Source: Psychromicrobium silvestre (GTDB lineage Bacteria > Actinomycetota > Actinomycetes > Actinomycetales > Micrococcaceae). From it: 64,000 bases of DNA. Under the pieces are notes generated by a model. It ran no database searches. It saw only the letters and a program-made list of their open reading frames with translations, and had not been told where the DNA came from. The DNA lies in contig NZ_JACBYQ010000002.1 of the NCBI RefSeq assembly GCF_013408295.1, positions 1,240,001-1,304,000 on the forward strand, read 5' to 3'. The stretch's first letter is position 1. Each line of letters starts with the position of its first letter. The position numbers and the translations under genes were made by a program. Positions 26,341 through 35,955 of this stretch are shown here, in pieces.

Positions 26341-27447
26341 GTGAGTGAAAAAGTACAGCCGCCCGCGGGCAAGCCTGAGGACAAGAAACCGGATACCCCC
26401 ACCGGCAGCACCCAGCAGGGAGCAGATGACCTGGCCAAGGAGCTGAAGGAGCACCAAAGCTCGGCCAGCAACGAGCCCGCCTTCGGATGGATGGCCGCCG
26501 CTTCCCCGACGGCAAAATCGAACGAGAAGCCAGCCGTACCTGCGGAGAAGGCTGCGAAGCCCGCCGAGAAGGCCGAGGAGAAAGTGGGGCAGCCGAAGCC
26601 GGAAGCCTTGCAGAAGGCTCCGCTCGCGGCTCAGAAGGACGTCCCAACCGAGACCACCATGTTGGCAATCCGGCCCCCGGAAGAAGAAGTCGGACGCCGG
26701 GCTGCCGAACGGGAACAGGCCGCAAAAGTGCGCCCTTTGGCACCGAGGATCTGGCAGGTTTTGGTCGCGGTGTTCTTCCCGATCGTGCTGCTCACCTTGG
26801 CGATTCGGGCAATTGCCACTCCAGCATTCCTCTGGATTGAATACAACCGTCCGGGCTTTCCTGTTGACACCTTTGGCTTCGGGGTTGAAGACCGGGTGAC
26901 CTTTGGCTCCTACGCGGTGGATTACCTGAACAATTTCACCGCTCCTCGTTTCCTCGGTGACCTGGTGGGTGGCGACGGCACCACAAAGCTCTTCCAGCCG
27001 GGCGAGGTGAGTCATATGGCCGATGTGAAGGGTGTTTATCAGATTTCGATGCTGATCGGTCTGGTCCTCCTGGTGCTGATGATCATCGGGATGTTCTACC
27101 TTTCCCGGCGTAGCGTTGGCGGCGTTCGTCGTGCGCTGTTCGCGGGCTCCATTGCCACCTTGGTCATTATTATCGGGATCGCGGTCTTCGCTCTGCTCGG
27201 CTGGGAGCGCTTCTTCACCGACTTCCACGAGCTCTTCTTCGCCAACGGAACCTGGACATTCCAGCTCTCGGATACGCTGATTCGGCTATTCCCCGAGCAG
27301 TTCTGGACCGATTCCGCTGCCGTTATCGGGGTGCTGGTTCTGCTGGCCGCTTCGCTGACTTTCGCCTTCAGCTGGCCCACCCGGCGTCGTCGTGAATTGG
27401 CCGCTAAAGCCGGCCGACCCAGCCAAGGCCGCCGAGCCGCCGCCTAG
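26341..27447 (+). CDS. TIGR01906-type (DUF1461) membrane protein
   Basis: 368 aa. The first ~130 residues are a charged, Lys/Glu/Pro/Ala-rich cytoplasmic tail with alternating EKAAKPAEK-like units. The membrane part has four helices at about 140-162, 239-260, 268-290 and 330-352 and the family pattern: NRPGFPVDTFGF, an ...YAVDYLNNF segment, EVSHMADVKGVYQ, and FFTDFHELFFANGTWTF. Role unknown. GTG start 6 nt after TAATCT (26329-26334). Confidence 0.82.
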   Translation: MSEKVQPPAGKPEDKKPDTPTGSTQQGADDLAKELKEHQSSASNEPAFGWMAAASPTAKSNEKPAVPAEKAAKPAEKAEEKVGQPKPEALQKAPLAAQKDVPTETTMLAIRPPEEEVGRRAAEREQAAKVRPLAPRIWQVLVAVFFPIVLLTLAIRAIATPAFLWIEYNRPGFPVDTFGFGVEDRVTFGSYAVDYLNNFTAPRFLGDLVGGDGTTKLFQPGEVSHMADVKGVYQISMLIGLVLLVLMIIGMFYLSRRSVGGVRRALFAGSIATLVIIIGIAVFALLGWERFFTDFHELFFANGTWTFQLSDTLIRLFPEQFWTDSAAVIGVLVLLAASLTFAFSWPTRRRRELAAKAGRPSQGRRAAA

Positions 27448-27459
27448 CCCGATTACCTA

Positions 27460-27533
27460 GCGCGAGTTCGCTTGTCGCTCTCGGATTCGCCTCTAAAAAC
27501 AGGCGAATCCGAGAGTTAGACGCGAACTCGCGC
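27460..27533. repeat. Symmetric double-stem palindromic element, copy 1
   Basis: Outer arms GCGCGAGTTCGC (27460-27471) / GCGAACTCGCGC (27522-27533) and inner arms CTCTCGGATTCGCCT (27478-27492) / AGGCGAATCCGAGAG (27501-27515) are both perfect. The two 6-nt spacers are symmetric and the loop is 8 nt. It lies exactly between two convergent gene ends, 12 bp after one stop and 7 bp from the other, and could terminate both. A related copy lies at 47473-47544. Confidence 0.85.
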
Positions 27534-27540
27534 TTTGAGG

Positions 27541-29370
27541 TTAAGGCTTGGGGTAGAGGCGGTCGACGACCGATTGGTAATCGCTCAGCACGGTGGCGCG
27601 CTTGACCTTGAGTGAGGGAGTCAACTGCCCGGACTCAACGCTGAAATCCTCCGGCAGAACGGCGAAGGCGCGAATGGATTCGGCTCGGGAAACTGTGCTA
27701 TTCGCGGCGTCGACGGCCAGCTGGAGCTCGGCGCGGAGTGGGGCGGAGGAATCCGCTTGCCGAAGCTCCACGCTCAGGCCATGCTGAACCCGCCAACGCT
27801 CGAAAGCCGCTACGTCGAGGGTCAGTAGCGCGCTGACAAAAGCCTTGCCTTCGCCGAGCACCACGGCCTGGGAAATCAGCGGGGAATTGCGCAGTGCGGC
27901 CTCCAGCGGGCCGGGGGAGACGTTCTTGCCGCCGGCTGTCACGATTAGTTCCTTTTTCCGACCGGTAATGGTGAGGAAGCCGTCCGAATCGAGGGATCCC
28001 AGGTCACCGGTTCGGAAGAAGTCCTCGACAAAGGCTTCCGAGGTGGCCGCCTGATTTGCGTGGTAACCCTTGAAGACGCCAATTCCCTTGACCAGGACCT
28101 CACCGTCGTCCGCGATCCGGATGGTGGTGCCCGGCAACGGAATGCCCACCGTGCCCACGCGGGTGTGCTCCGGGGTATTGACCGTGCAAGGAGCGGTGGA
28201 TTCGGTGAGGCCATAACCCTCGAGCACCGCGATGCCCGCTCCTCGGAAGAAGTGGGCTTGTTGTTCGCCGAGCGCACTGGCACCCGAAACCGTGTATCTT
28301 GCTTGTCCGCCGAAGGTCTGACGCAATTTCGCATAGACCAATTTGTCGAAGACCCAGTGCCGGGTACGCAGCAGCGGGGACGGCCCGGCTAAACCCCGGG
28401 AACGTGCATCGAGGGCCTGGGAATAGCGCACGGCTGTACTCGATGCCCAAGCGAAAATCCGGCCCCGGCCAGACTCTTCCGCTTTGAGCTGCGCAGCTTC
28501 CTGAACTTTCTCGTAGATCCTCGGCACCACCAGCAGGAAGGTGGGCCGGAAATCGCCCAGATCAGCCAATAATTCCTTGACGCTACCGCTGTGCCCCAGA
28601 GTGGTGCCGGAGGCCAGGCAGATCACCTGGACAGCCCTGGCGAGCACATGCGCCAAGGGCAGGAACATCAGCGCGCGGGTATTGCCGGTGGCGAGCAATT
28701 CGGGCAGGAAGGGGATGGCGTTCTTGGCCACCAAGGCGAAGTTGCCATGCGTGATTTCGCAACCCTTGGGTCGGCCGGTGGTTCCGGAGGTATAGACCAC
28801 GGAGGCAACCGAAGCTAGCGTAGCCGTGCTGCGGGCGGCCTCTAGTTCGGCCTCGCTCACTCCGCTTCCGACGGCGGCCAGGGCACTGAGGTGGGGTGAG
28901 TCGCCGTCGTCCTCAATGCACCAGAGCGAAATCGGTCCCTGTCCGAGCAGCGCCGAGGTGCTAATCACGCCACGCAATTGCTCAAGTTTCCCGGCATCTT
29001 CCACCACCACCAGCCGGGCCCCGGAATCTGCCAGGATCCATTCGATCTGGCTCCGCGAGGAGGTCTCATATATCGGTACCGTGACGGCACCAGCCAACCA
29101 GATGGCGAAGTCCAATACACTCCACTCGTAGCGGGTGCCGGACATCACGGCCACCGCGTCACCGGAGCTGATTCCCGAGGCGATGAGGCCCTTTGCCAAG
29201 GAGCTTGCCTGCTCCAGAAAGTTTTGGGCGCTGACAGGTTCCCACTGACCGGCGATCTTGCGTTCGTAAAGCGCTGCCTGTGGATCGGCGCGGACTCGTT
29301 CCAACAGCAGGTCGGTGATATTCGACTCGGCTGGTAGCTCGACGATCAGCGGGGTACTGGCTTCCTTCAC
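27541..29370 (-). CDS. Long-chain fatty-acid-CoA ligase (AMP-forming)
   Basis: Activates fatty acids to acyl-CoA. 609 aa ANL-superfamily enzyme: SVVYTSGTTGRPKGCEITHGN (P-loop), FLPLAHVLARAVQ, GYGLTESTAPCTVN, RTGDLGSLDSDGFLTITGRKKELIVTAGGKNVSPGPLE, typical of the FadD15/ACSL-like branch. The last ~15 residues hold the catalytic Lys context LTPSLKVKRATVL. GTG at 29370 with GAGAGGAG and GGGAG sites upstream. It is followed by the palindromic element. Confidence 0.93.
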   Translation of the reverse strand: MKEASTPLIVELPAESNITDLLLERVRADPQAALYERKIAGQWEPVSAQNFLEQASSLAKGLIASGISSGDAVAVMSGTRYEWSVLDFAIWLAGAVTVPIYETSSRSQIEWILADSGARLVVVEDAGKLEQLRGVISTSALLGQGPISLWCIEDDGDSPHLSALAAVGSGVSEAELEAARSTATLASVASVVYTSGTTGRPKGCEITHGNFALVAKNAIPFLPELLATGNTRALMFLPLAHVLARAVQVICLASGTTLGHSGSVKELLADLGDFRPTFLLVVPRIYEKVQEAAQLKAEESGRGRIFAWASSTAVRYSQALDARSRGLAGPSPLLRTRHWVFDKLVYAKLRQTFGGQARYTVSGASALGEQQAHFFRGAGIAVLEGYGLTESTAPCTVNTPEHTRVGTVGIPLPGTTIRIADDGEVLVKGIGVFKGYHANQAATSEAFVEDFFRTGDLGSLDSDGFLTITGRKKELIVTAGGKNVSPGPLEAALRNSPLISQAVVLGEGKAFVSALLTLDVAAFERWRVQHGLSVELRQADSSAPLRAELQLAVDAANSTVSRAESIRAFAVLPEDFSVESGQLTPSLKVKRATVLSDYQSVVDRLYPKP

Positions 29371-29418
29371 GATCTCCCGACTCCTCTCAGGGGTACTCGA
29401 TTCTTGAGGGCTACCTGC

Positions 29419-31083
29419 TTAGATCCAACTGGGCATCCACATATGGCTCCGCCAATAGTCATAGGTAATGGTCTCGGCCGTCCAGATCGGATAGAAATAC
29501 GCACTCAGTAGCACGGCGAGCACCACGAAGAAGCCGACCATCACGGCGCCTTGTTGTCTGCGCCAGGGTGGGTCCTTGGGCTTTCCTAACACCAGTCCCA
29601 GGCAGAACACCAGAGCCAGGATCATATAGGGCTCGTAGGCAATGGCGTAAAAGAAGAAGATGGTGCGGTTCGGGTACATCAGCCAAGGTAGATAACCGAC
29701 CGCCCAGGCACACAGGATGCCTCCGGCACGCCAATCCCGGCGCAGAATCCAATAACCGATCAGGAACACCAGCGCGGCCGAGCCAGCCCACCAGATCAGC
29801 GGATTACCCATTGAGGAGACCACCTGGGCGCATTTGTCCGAACCGCACTGATTATCCGGGTATTCAGCGTAAAAAGAGGTGGGCCGACCCATTACAAACC
29901 AAGACCAAGCATTGGCCTTATAAGGATGATCCGAATCGAGGCCGGTGTGGAAGGAGTAAGCCTCCAAATGATAATTCCAGAGCGAGCGCAAGGGCCCCGG
30001 AATCCAGTCCCAACCAGGCGACGGGTGACTAGCTGCCCATTGCCGTCCCCAGCCATCGGAGGAAAGGAACCAGCCCGTCCAACTCGCCAAATAGGTGGCC
30101 AGTGCGACCGGCACGATGGTCAGGAATGCAATGGGGGAGTCCTTCAGTAGAGCCCCCGTGAACCAATACCGAACCCCGGCGATCCGGCGCGCATTGATAT
30201 CCCAGAAAACGGTCAGCAAACCAAAACCCAGGATGAAGAACAGGCCCGACCATTTGGTCCCGGTGCACAAGCCCAAGGCAATGCCTGCCGCGATCCGCCA
30301 GGGCCGAATGCCTAGCCAGGGACCGTAGAGCAAGGCTTTGGAATCGGCTTTATTGGGTTCGATGGAGAGCTTGAGCGCAAGCCTGCGAGCTAGGCGTCTC
30401 CTGCCGTCGTCGCGGTCCATCACCAGCGCGGCAAAAGCGAGTAGGGCGAAGAACATTACGAAGTTGTCCAGAAGCGCAGTTCTGGACTGCACGATGGCGT
30501 GCCCGTCAATGGCCATGAACAGTCCGGCAATGCCGCCCAGAATGGTGGAGCGGAACAGTTTCTGGGCCAGTAACGCCACGACCAGGATGGAAAGAGTGCC
30601 GACTAGGGCGCTGCTAAAGCGCCAGCCGAAAGTGCTCGAAGGGCCGAAGATCTGCATCCCAAAGGCGATCATCCATTTGCCAACCGGCGGATGGACCACA
30701 TATTCGGGGGTATTGAGTAAGCCGGAGAAGTCGCCGATATTGAACTTATCGTTGGCTTTCTCCGTCCAGCCGCGCTCATAGCCGCTGACCAGGAAGGAGT
30801 AGGCGTCTTTGACGTAATAGGTTTCATCGAAGACAAGCGTTTTGGGATCGCCCAAATTGACGAATCTCAGCACCCCGCCGATGGCCGCCATCAGGACCGG
30901 CGTCAGCCAATACCAGAGCCGTAGCGACAAGGGGGTGTCCAGGAAACGCCAACGATTGCCCTGCAGTCTGCGTAGCAATTGGGAGTAGCTGAAAGCGCCC
31001 CTGGGGTGGGCCAGCCAGCTAGCAGCTGGCTTCTTGGCGGACCTGGGCGACGGCGGCGCGGGGTCGAGGAGGTTCAGGCTCAC
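29419..31083 (-). CDS. Dolichyl/polyprenyl-phosphate-mannose protein O-mannosyltransferase
   Basis: Transfers mannose from polyprenyl-phosphate-mannose to Ser/Thr of exported proteins (GT39, PMT family). 554 aa with about ten membrane helices; the first extracytoplasmic loop has the catalytic acidic pair LVFDETYYVKDAYSF, followed by NTPEYVVHPPVGKWMIAFG, and TALLDNFVMFF further on. Located beside rsmI as in mycobacteria (Rv1002c). GTG start with TAGCAT (31095-31090) 6 nt upstream; promoter region shared with divergent rsmI. Confidence 0.93.
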   Translation of the reverse strand: MSLNLLDPAPPSPRSAKKPAASWLAHPRGAFSYSQLLRRLQGNRWRFLDTPLSLRLWYWLTPVLMAAIGGVLRFVNLGDPKTLVFDETYYVKDAYSFLVSGYERGWTEKANDKFNIGDFSGLLNTPEYVVHPPVGKWMIAFGMQIFGPSSTFGWRFSSALVGTLSILVVALLAQKLFRSTILGGIAGLFMAIDGHAIVQSRTALLDNFVMFFALLAFAALVMDRDDGRRRLARRLALKLSIEPNKADSKALLYGPWLGIRPWRIAAGIALGLCTGTKWSGLFFILGFGLLTVFWDINARRIAGVRYWFTGALLKDSPIAFLTIVPVALATYLASWTGWFLSSDGWGRQWAASHPSPGWDWIPGPLRSLWNYHLEAYSFHTGLDSDHPYKANAWSWFVMGRPTSFYAEYPDNQCGSDKCAQVVSSMGNPLIWWAGSAALVFLIGYWILRRDWRAGGILCAWAVGYLPWLMYPNRTIFFFYAIAYEPYMILALVFCLGLVLGKPKDPPWRRQQGAVMVGFFVVLAVLLSAYFYPIWTAETITYDYWRSHMWMPSWI

Positions 31084-31141
31084 CCTGCCATGCTACCGGG
31101 AGGGTCTTGGAACTATGGCGGCGGAGACTAGGCTTGAAGGC

Positions 31142-32005
31142 ATGCAGTCCTCGCGGGAGGCCGATTCGGCCGGTCAGATCGTCCTCGGTGCTACCCCGAT
31201 CGGCAATCCTGGCGATGCCTCACCGAGATTGCTGGAATGGCTGGCTACCGCCGAGCTGATTGCAGCCGAGGATACCCGTAGGCTGCTTAAGCTCGCTTCA
31301 ACGCTCGGGGTGAGCGTGAGCGGCAGAATCGTCAGCTACCACGAACATAATGAAGCGAGCCGAACCGCGGAACTGATTGAGCAGGTCCGCGGCGGCGCGA
31401 ACCTGCTCATGGTTTCCGACGCCGGAATGCCGGCTGTCTCTGACCCCGGTTACCGGCTGGTCCAGGCCGCCATTGCCAGCGGTACCCGAGTCACCGCAAT
31501 CCCCGGCCCCTCGGCAGTGCTAACCGCGCTTGCCCTCTCCGGGCTGCCGACTGACCGTTTCGGCTTCGAGGGCTTCCTGCCCCGCAAGGCAGGGGAGCGA
31601 ATGAGTAAGCTGTTGGAACTCGCCGCGGAAAAACGTACCTTGGTTTTCTTTGAGGCGCCGCATCGCTTGGAGCCCATGTTGGGTGCTCTGGCCGAGGCCT
31701 TCGGTGGGACCCGGAAAGCCGCGGTGGCGCGAGAGCTGACAAAAACTTTCGAGGAAGTGTTGCGTGGCTCTTTGAGTGAACTTCACTCCTGGGCTTCTTC
31801 CTCCGAAGTTCGGGGCGAGATTGCGGTGGTAGTGGGCGGCAGCACCGGCGTCGTGCGTTCGATTGAGGAGCAGGTTGCTGCGGTGCTGGAGCTATCCAGC
31901 GGTGGAATGCGAGTCAAGGACGCGGTATCGATGGTGGCGGAGTCCTCGGCAGTGAGCAAAAGGGAACTCTATGAGGCTGTGCTGGCTGCGAAATCAAGCT
32001 CCTAG
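31142..32005 (+). CDS. rsmI: 16S rRNA (cytidine(1402)-2'-O)-methyltransferase
   Basis: SAM-dependent ribose methylation of C1402 in the 16S decoding centre. 287 aa tetrapyrrole-methylase fold: VLGATPIGNPGDASPR, AAEDTRRLLKL, SYHEHNE, VSDAGMPAVSDPGYRLV, and GPSAVLTALALSGLPTDRF.FEGFLP. Start ATG 31142, 7 nt after TAGGCT (31129-31134) with TTGGAA 16 bp further up, fits a leaderless promoter; an ATG at 31115 with GGGAGGG upstream would add nine residues. Confidence 0.95.
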   Translation: MQSSREADSAGQIVLGATPIGNPGDASPRLLEWLATAELIAAEDTRRLLKLASTLGVSVSGRIVSYHEHNEASRTAELIEQVRGGANLLMVSDAGMPAVSDPGYRLVQAAIASGTRVTAIPGPSAVLTALALSGLPTDRFGFEGFLPRKAGERMSKLLELAAEKRTLVFFEAPHRLEPMLGALAEAFGGTRKAAVARELTKTFEEVLRGSLSELHSWASSSEVRGEIAVVVGGSTGVVRSIEEQVAAVLELSSGGMRVKDAVSMVAESSAVSKRELYEAVLAAKSSS

Positions 32006-32142
32006 ACGCTGGTCAAATGCACAAATAATTTCCCTTTAATAGGACCTTACGTGCATGGACAGTGGCTATCCTCGGCAATAACGTGAGAGCAGGCACACGC
32101 GAGGATAATTCTCCAACCCACTCTCTACCTCAAGGATGATCG

Positions 32143-33618
32143 ATGACTGTCTCCGCTGATCGGATCAAAACACTTCTAGCGTCGGTACCCACCGGTCTTC
32201 TGGTGGGTGGTGAGTGGCGGCCTGCAGCGAGTGGGAAAACCCTTGACGTGCACAATCCCGCCACCGGCGAGGTACTGCTGACGATCTCCGATGCCGGAGC
32301 TGACGACGCTGCTGCCGCACTGGATGCTGCCGTCGCGGCACAAGAATCCTGGGCTGCTACTGCGCCCCGAGAACGCGGCGAGATCCTGCGCCGAGCCTTT
32401 GAGGCAGTTACCGAGCGAGCGGATGACTTTGCCCTGCTGATGACCTTGGAAATGGGGAAGCCGCTGGCCGAAGCTCGTGGCGAGGTAGCCTATGGCTCCG
32501 AGTTCCTACGCTGGTTCTCCGAAGAGGCGGTACGGGCCTTTGGGCGATACTCGGTGGCTCCGGATGGTAAGTCCCGGTTGCTGGTGACCAAGAAGCCGGT
32601 CGGTCCCTGCCTGCTGATCACGCCTTGGAACTTCCCTCTAGCCATGGCCACTCGCAAGATTGCCCCCGCCATCGCGGCGGGCTGCACCATGGTGCTCAAG
32701 CCCGCCGCCTTGACCCCCTTGACCTCGCAGCTATTCGCTGCGGTGATGATTGAAGCCGGTCTGCCCGCAGGCGTACTCAATGTGATCACCACAAGCACCG
32801 CCGGTGCTACCACCGGTGGCTTGGTGAAGGATTCGCGACTGCGCAAACTCTCCTTCACAGGTTCCACCGAAGTTGGTCAACGGCTGCTAGCCGATGCCTC
32901 GCACAATGTGCTGCGAACCTCAATGGAACTCGGCGGCAATGCACCGTTCGTGGTATTTGAAGATGCCGATCTTGATGCCGCGGTGGCTGGCGCAATGATC
33001 GCCAAACTGCGGAACATGGGCGAAGCCTGCACCGCAGCTAACCGTTTTATCGTGCACGAGTCAGTGGCCGAAGAATTCAGCTCCAAATTTGCCGCCAAGG
33101 TGGCCGAGATGACCACCGGGCCGGGTATCGAGGACAGCACCAAGGTCGGCCCGCTGATTGACCAGAAGAGTAGGGACAAGGTGCACGAGCTGGTCTCCGA
33201 CGCGGTTTCTGGCGGTGCCGTGGCGCTAACCGGTGGTGCGCCCGTGGAGGGCCCCGGCTACTTCTATCAGCCCACTGTGCTCAGCAATGTGCCCGCCAAT
33301 GCCCGGATCCTGAGCGAAGAGATCTTTGGACCGGTGGCACCCATTGTGACCTTCCGGGATGAGGCAGAAGCCGTTCGGCTGGCTAATAACACCGAATACG
33401 GCCTGGTGGCTTATGTCTTCACCCAGAACCTGAACCGCGGACTGCGGATGGGGGAGAAGCTGGAGACCGGCATGCTGGGCCTCAACGCAGGGGTGGTTTC
33501 CAATGCGGCAGCGCCTTTTGGCGGCGTCAAACAGTCCGGTCTGGGCCGCGAGGGCGGCCTGGAGGGTATCGAAGAATACCTGTACACGCAGTACATCGGC
33601 ATCGCTGATCCCAGCTAA
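32143..33618 (+). CDS. gabD: NAD(P)-dependent succinate-semialdehyde dehydrogenase
   Basis: Oxidises succinic semialdehyde to succinate. 491 aa aldehyde dehydrogenase: LLITPWNFPLAMATRKIAPA, KPAALTPLTSQL, FTGSTEVGQRL, MELGGNAPFVVFEDADLD, NMGEACTAANRF (catalytic Cys, about 287) and EEIFGPVAPI, SGLGREGGLEGIEEYLYTQYIG, which is the GabD type. ATG at 32143 with AAGGA 7 nt upstream. No GABA aminotransferase nearby. In mycobacteria metS lies between rsmI and tatD; here this gene and the transglutaminase operon occupy that space. Confidence 0.93.
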   Translation: MTVSADRIKTLLASVPTGLLVGGEWRPAASGKTLDVHNPATGEVLLTISDAGADDAAAALDAAVAAQESWAATAPRERGEILRRAFEAVTERADDFALLMTLEMGKPLAEARGEVAYGSEFLRWFSEEAVRAFGRYSVAPDGKSRLLVTKKPVGPCLLITPWNFPLAMATRKIAPAIAAGCTMVLKPAALTPLTSQLFAAVMIEAGLPAGVLNVITTSTAGATTGGLVKDSRLRKLSFTGSTEVGQRLLADASHNVLRTSMELGGNAPFVVFEDADLDAAVAGAMIAKLRNMGEACTAANRFIVHESVAEEFSSKFAAKVAEMTTGPGIEDSTKVGPLIDQKSRDKVHELVSDAVSGGAVALTGGAPVEGPGYFYQPTVLSNVPANARILSEEIFGPVAPIVTFRDEAEAVRLANNTEYGLVAYVFTQNLNRGLRMGEKLETGMLGLNAGVVSNAAAPFGGVKQSGLGREGGLEGIEEYLYTQYIGIADPS

Positions 33619-33624
33619 GGAGAG

Positions 33625-35955
33625 CTAGTGCCCCCGGGAGCCGCGTAGTCGATTTAGCGCTTTAGTCACCCCGGAGCTCCAGCGGCGCAGCGTGGAGGCC
33701 GGTAAGAGGGCCGCGCGCCAGCGCCGCCCTAAGGGAGCCAGCAGGCGCAGCGAGGTTCGGGTGTGCTCCAGTTCGGTACGAGCCGCGGCGCTCAAGCTCG
33801 ATCCGGAATCACCCGGTGGTCCGTAGCTGCTTCGCTCGAAGTCCTGGACCAGCGTCGTGATTTCGCTGGATCCGGCCTGGCCAGAGTCTTTCAATCGGTT
33901 CGCGAAGCGTCGCGGCGTGTCACTCGGTCTGTAGTCCACGCCATAATCGACGGCGCTGTCCCGTAGCTCACCCCAGGCCGACGTGGCCGAGTCGGTGGCA
34001 GCGCGCCGTCGTCGTAGGCTTGCTCGGCTCAGTGCCGGAACGGCAAGAACTGCCAGCAAGCCAAGCGGCAAGGCAATCCACCATGGGTTGAAGCCCGAGG
34101 AGGAGTTTCCGCTTTCGACGGCTTGAGGCTCTGGGGTGCTCGGCTGCTCGCTGGGATTTCGGCTTGAGGTGGGCTTAGGTACCTCATCCTGTGGCTGATC
34201 GTTGGAGATCGGTCCGCTTGGCGGGATGGCGTAATCGGGGACCTGCCCGCGGGACGGGGTGGGCTCGAAGGGAACCCAGCCCAGGCCTTCGAAATACAAT
34301 TCTGGCCAGGCGTGAGCTAGCCGGGCATCCACGGTGTACTGCTTCCATTTTTGATCGCCCACAGTGACCGTTTGCCCGGTACTAGTGCCGGGGGCGAAGC
34401 CAACGGCGATTCGACTTGGAATCCCCGCCACCCGGGCCATCAATGCCATTGCGGCGGAGAAGTGCACGCAGTAGCCGCTCTTCACCTCCAGAAACTTAGC
34501 CAGTGCATCCATGCTGCTGCCGTCGTAGCCACCGGAGACCGGGGCTTGTAGTGAATAGCTGAAGTTTTCGCCTCGGAGGTACTGCTGGATGGCCATTGCC
34601 TTGTCATAGGGGGTGGGTGAGCGGTCGGTGAGCTCGTGCGCCCGCTCGCGGACGATCGTGGGAGTGTTTTGCGGCAGGGTCATAAAGATGGGATCAAAGC
34701 CGGTCCTCGGCCGCCCAACTGCGCTGCGCAGGATTTCCGGGGTGAGCACAGGTTCAAGGCTCTGCACCTGATATGACTGACCCAAAGTATTCTGGTCAAT
34801 CGCCTTGATGCTCAAGGTCTTGGGGTCCAAACTCCAGCGACCGATCAGGCCGGTCACCTGCTGAGGCGCGTAGGGAACCGGGAGCCAGCTATTGGAGAAG
34901 TTTGCCGTGCTCAGCTGGGTTCTCACCTGGGTGTTGATGACGCCCTGGGCTGCGTACGCATCGGAGATCTCGCCGTCCAGTTGGATGGCATTTCCCCGGT
35001 CGGTGGGTTCCCAATTATCGCTGTCGAAATTGTCGATCGTCACGGTCTGCAAATAGGGGGCATGATCCGCTGAGGTCGCATAGATCACCTGACCTGCTCC
35101 ATCGGGGTTGCGCAGATCGTTCCCCAGGGCAAGGAAAGGGCTTAGCCCGGCTACCTGGCCGAAGGGGTTGAAACGAGACCCTTGCGGGAAGGTGCCCGAG
35201 GTGAAACCCGGGGTGATGATCGATAGCACCAGAGCTAGCACCAGAGCCCCGGCGCCCACCGAGCCGACTCGCAGCCACTGCGAGGTGGAGCTTCGGCCAG
35301 CGGAATCCGATTGAAAACGGCGGCTGGAGACCAGAATGAGCAAGTAGCCGGCGACCCCCAGGACGAAACCGAGCACTCCGAGACTATCCGCCTTGATCAT
35401 TGCAGGAACCAGTGCAATAGCCACCAAGGGCAGGCCGCTGGTAGCAGGCATGAGTAGTCCGACGGCGAGTAGGTCGGTCAGGATGGTAATCAAACCAATG
35501 CTCAAGCAGAGGACAAAAAGCACGCCGGGGTTTACCGCTATTGGTGCAACCTCCCGGACCACCGAATCGGAGGTCTGCTGGAACAGTGGGCCGAGTTGCT
35601 CCAGGCTAGCCTGGCTGGGAATCAGCCCCAGGAAGGCGGTGTCCGCAAAGAACAACAGATCCAACACCAGAACCAGCGCCACGGCACCGAAGGCGGGCGC
35701 CAGGGCTGAAGGCAACCTGAGCGTTCGACTCAGTGCAATAGCAGCCAGCACGGTACCAACGGTCAAGGCGATGGGGAAAATCCAATTACTGCCACGCAAC
35801 ACCCCAACCATGCCAATCGAGGTACCGCAGATGGCCAAGAAGATGGCTGCTGCCATCGCCCAGGGAGCGGAGCCCGGCCGTGGCCGCTGTTGCCGCTTCG
35901 AGGACTTTTGCGCCTGGTGAGTGGCCTGCTCCCGGTGTTCCAGCAGCGAGGTCAT
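33625..35955 (-). CDS. Transglutaminase-like membrane protein (TgpA type: DUF3488/transglutaminase/DUF4129)
   Basis: 776 aa. N-terminal region with about seven membrane helices (~30-270, DUF3488/TgpA_N), extracytoplasmic part, then the transglutaminase core with catalytic Cys in SGYCVHFSAAMALMARVAGIPSR, His in LAHAWPELYFEGLGW and a downstream Asp/Glu-containing strand, a Pro/Ser linker, one membrane helix (~630-650) and a cytoplasmic DUF4129-like tail. Substrate unknown. ATG overlaps the DUF58 stop by 4 bp; part of the MoxR-DUF58-transglutaminase operon, common in bacteria. Confidence 0.9.
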   Translation of the reverse strand: MTSLLEHREQATHQAQKSSKRQQRPRPGSAPWAMAAAIFLAICGTSIGMVGVLRGSNWIFPIALTVGTVLAAIALSRTLRLPSALAPAFGAVALVLVLDLLFFADTAFLGLIPSQASLEQLGPLFQQTSDSVVREVAPIAVNPGVLFVLCLSIGLITILTDLLAVGLLMPATSGLPLVAIALVPAMIKADSLGVLGFVLGVAGYLLILVSSRRFQSDSAGRSSTSQWLRVGSVGAGALVLALVLSIITPGFTSGTFPQGSRFNPFGQVAGLSPFLALGNDLRNPDGAGQVIYATSADHAPYLQTVTIDNFDSDNWEPTDRGNAIQLDGEISDAYAAQGVINTQVRTQLSTANFSNSWLPVPYAPQQVTGLIGRWSLDPKTLSIKAIDQNTLGQSYQVQSLEPVLTPEILRSAVGRPRTGFDPIFMTLPQNTPTIVRERAHELTDRSPTPYDKAMAIQQYLRGENFSYSLQAPVSGGYDGSSMDALAKFLEVKSGYCVHFSAAMALMARVAGIPSRIAVGFAPGTSTGQTVTVGDQKWKQYTVDARLAHAWPELYFEGLGWVPFEPTPSRGQVPDYAIPPSGPISNDQPQDEVPKPTSSRNPSEQPSTPEPQAVESGNSSSGFNPWWIALPLGLLAVLAVPALSRASLRRRRAATDSATSAWGELRDSAVDYGVDYRPSDTPRRFANRLKDSGQAGSSEITTLVQDFERSSYGPPGDSGSSLSAAARTELEHTRTSLRLLAPLGRRWRAALLPASTLRRWSSGVTKALNRLRGSRGH

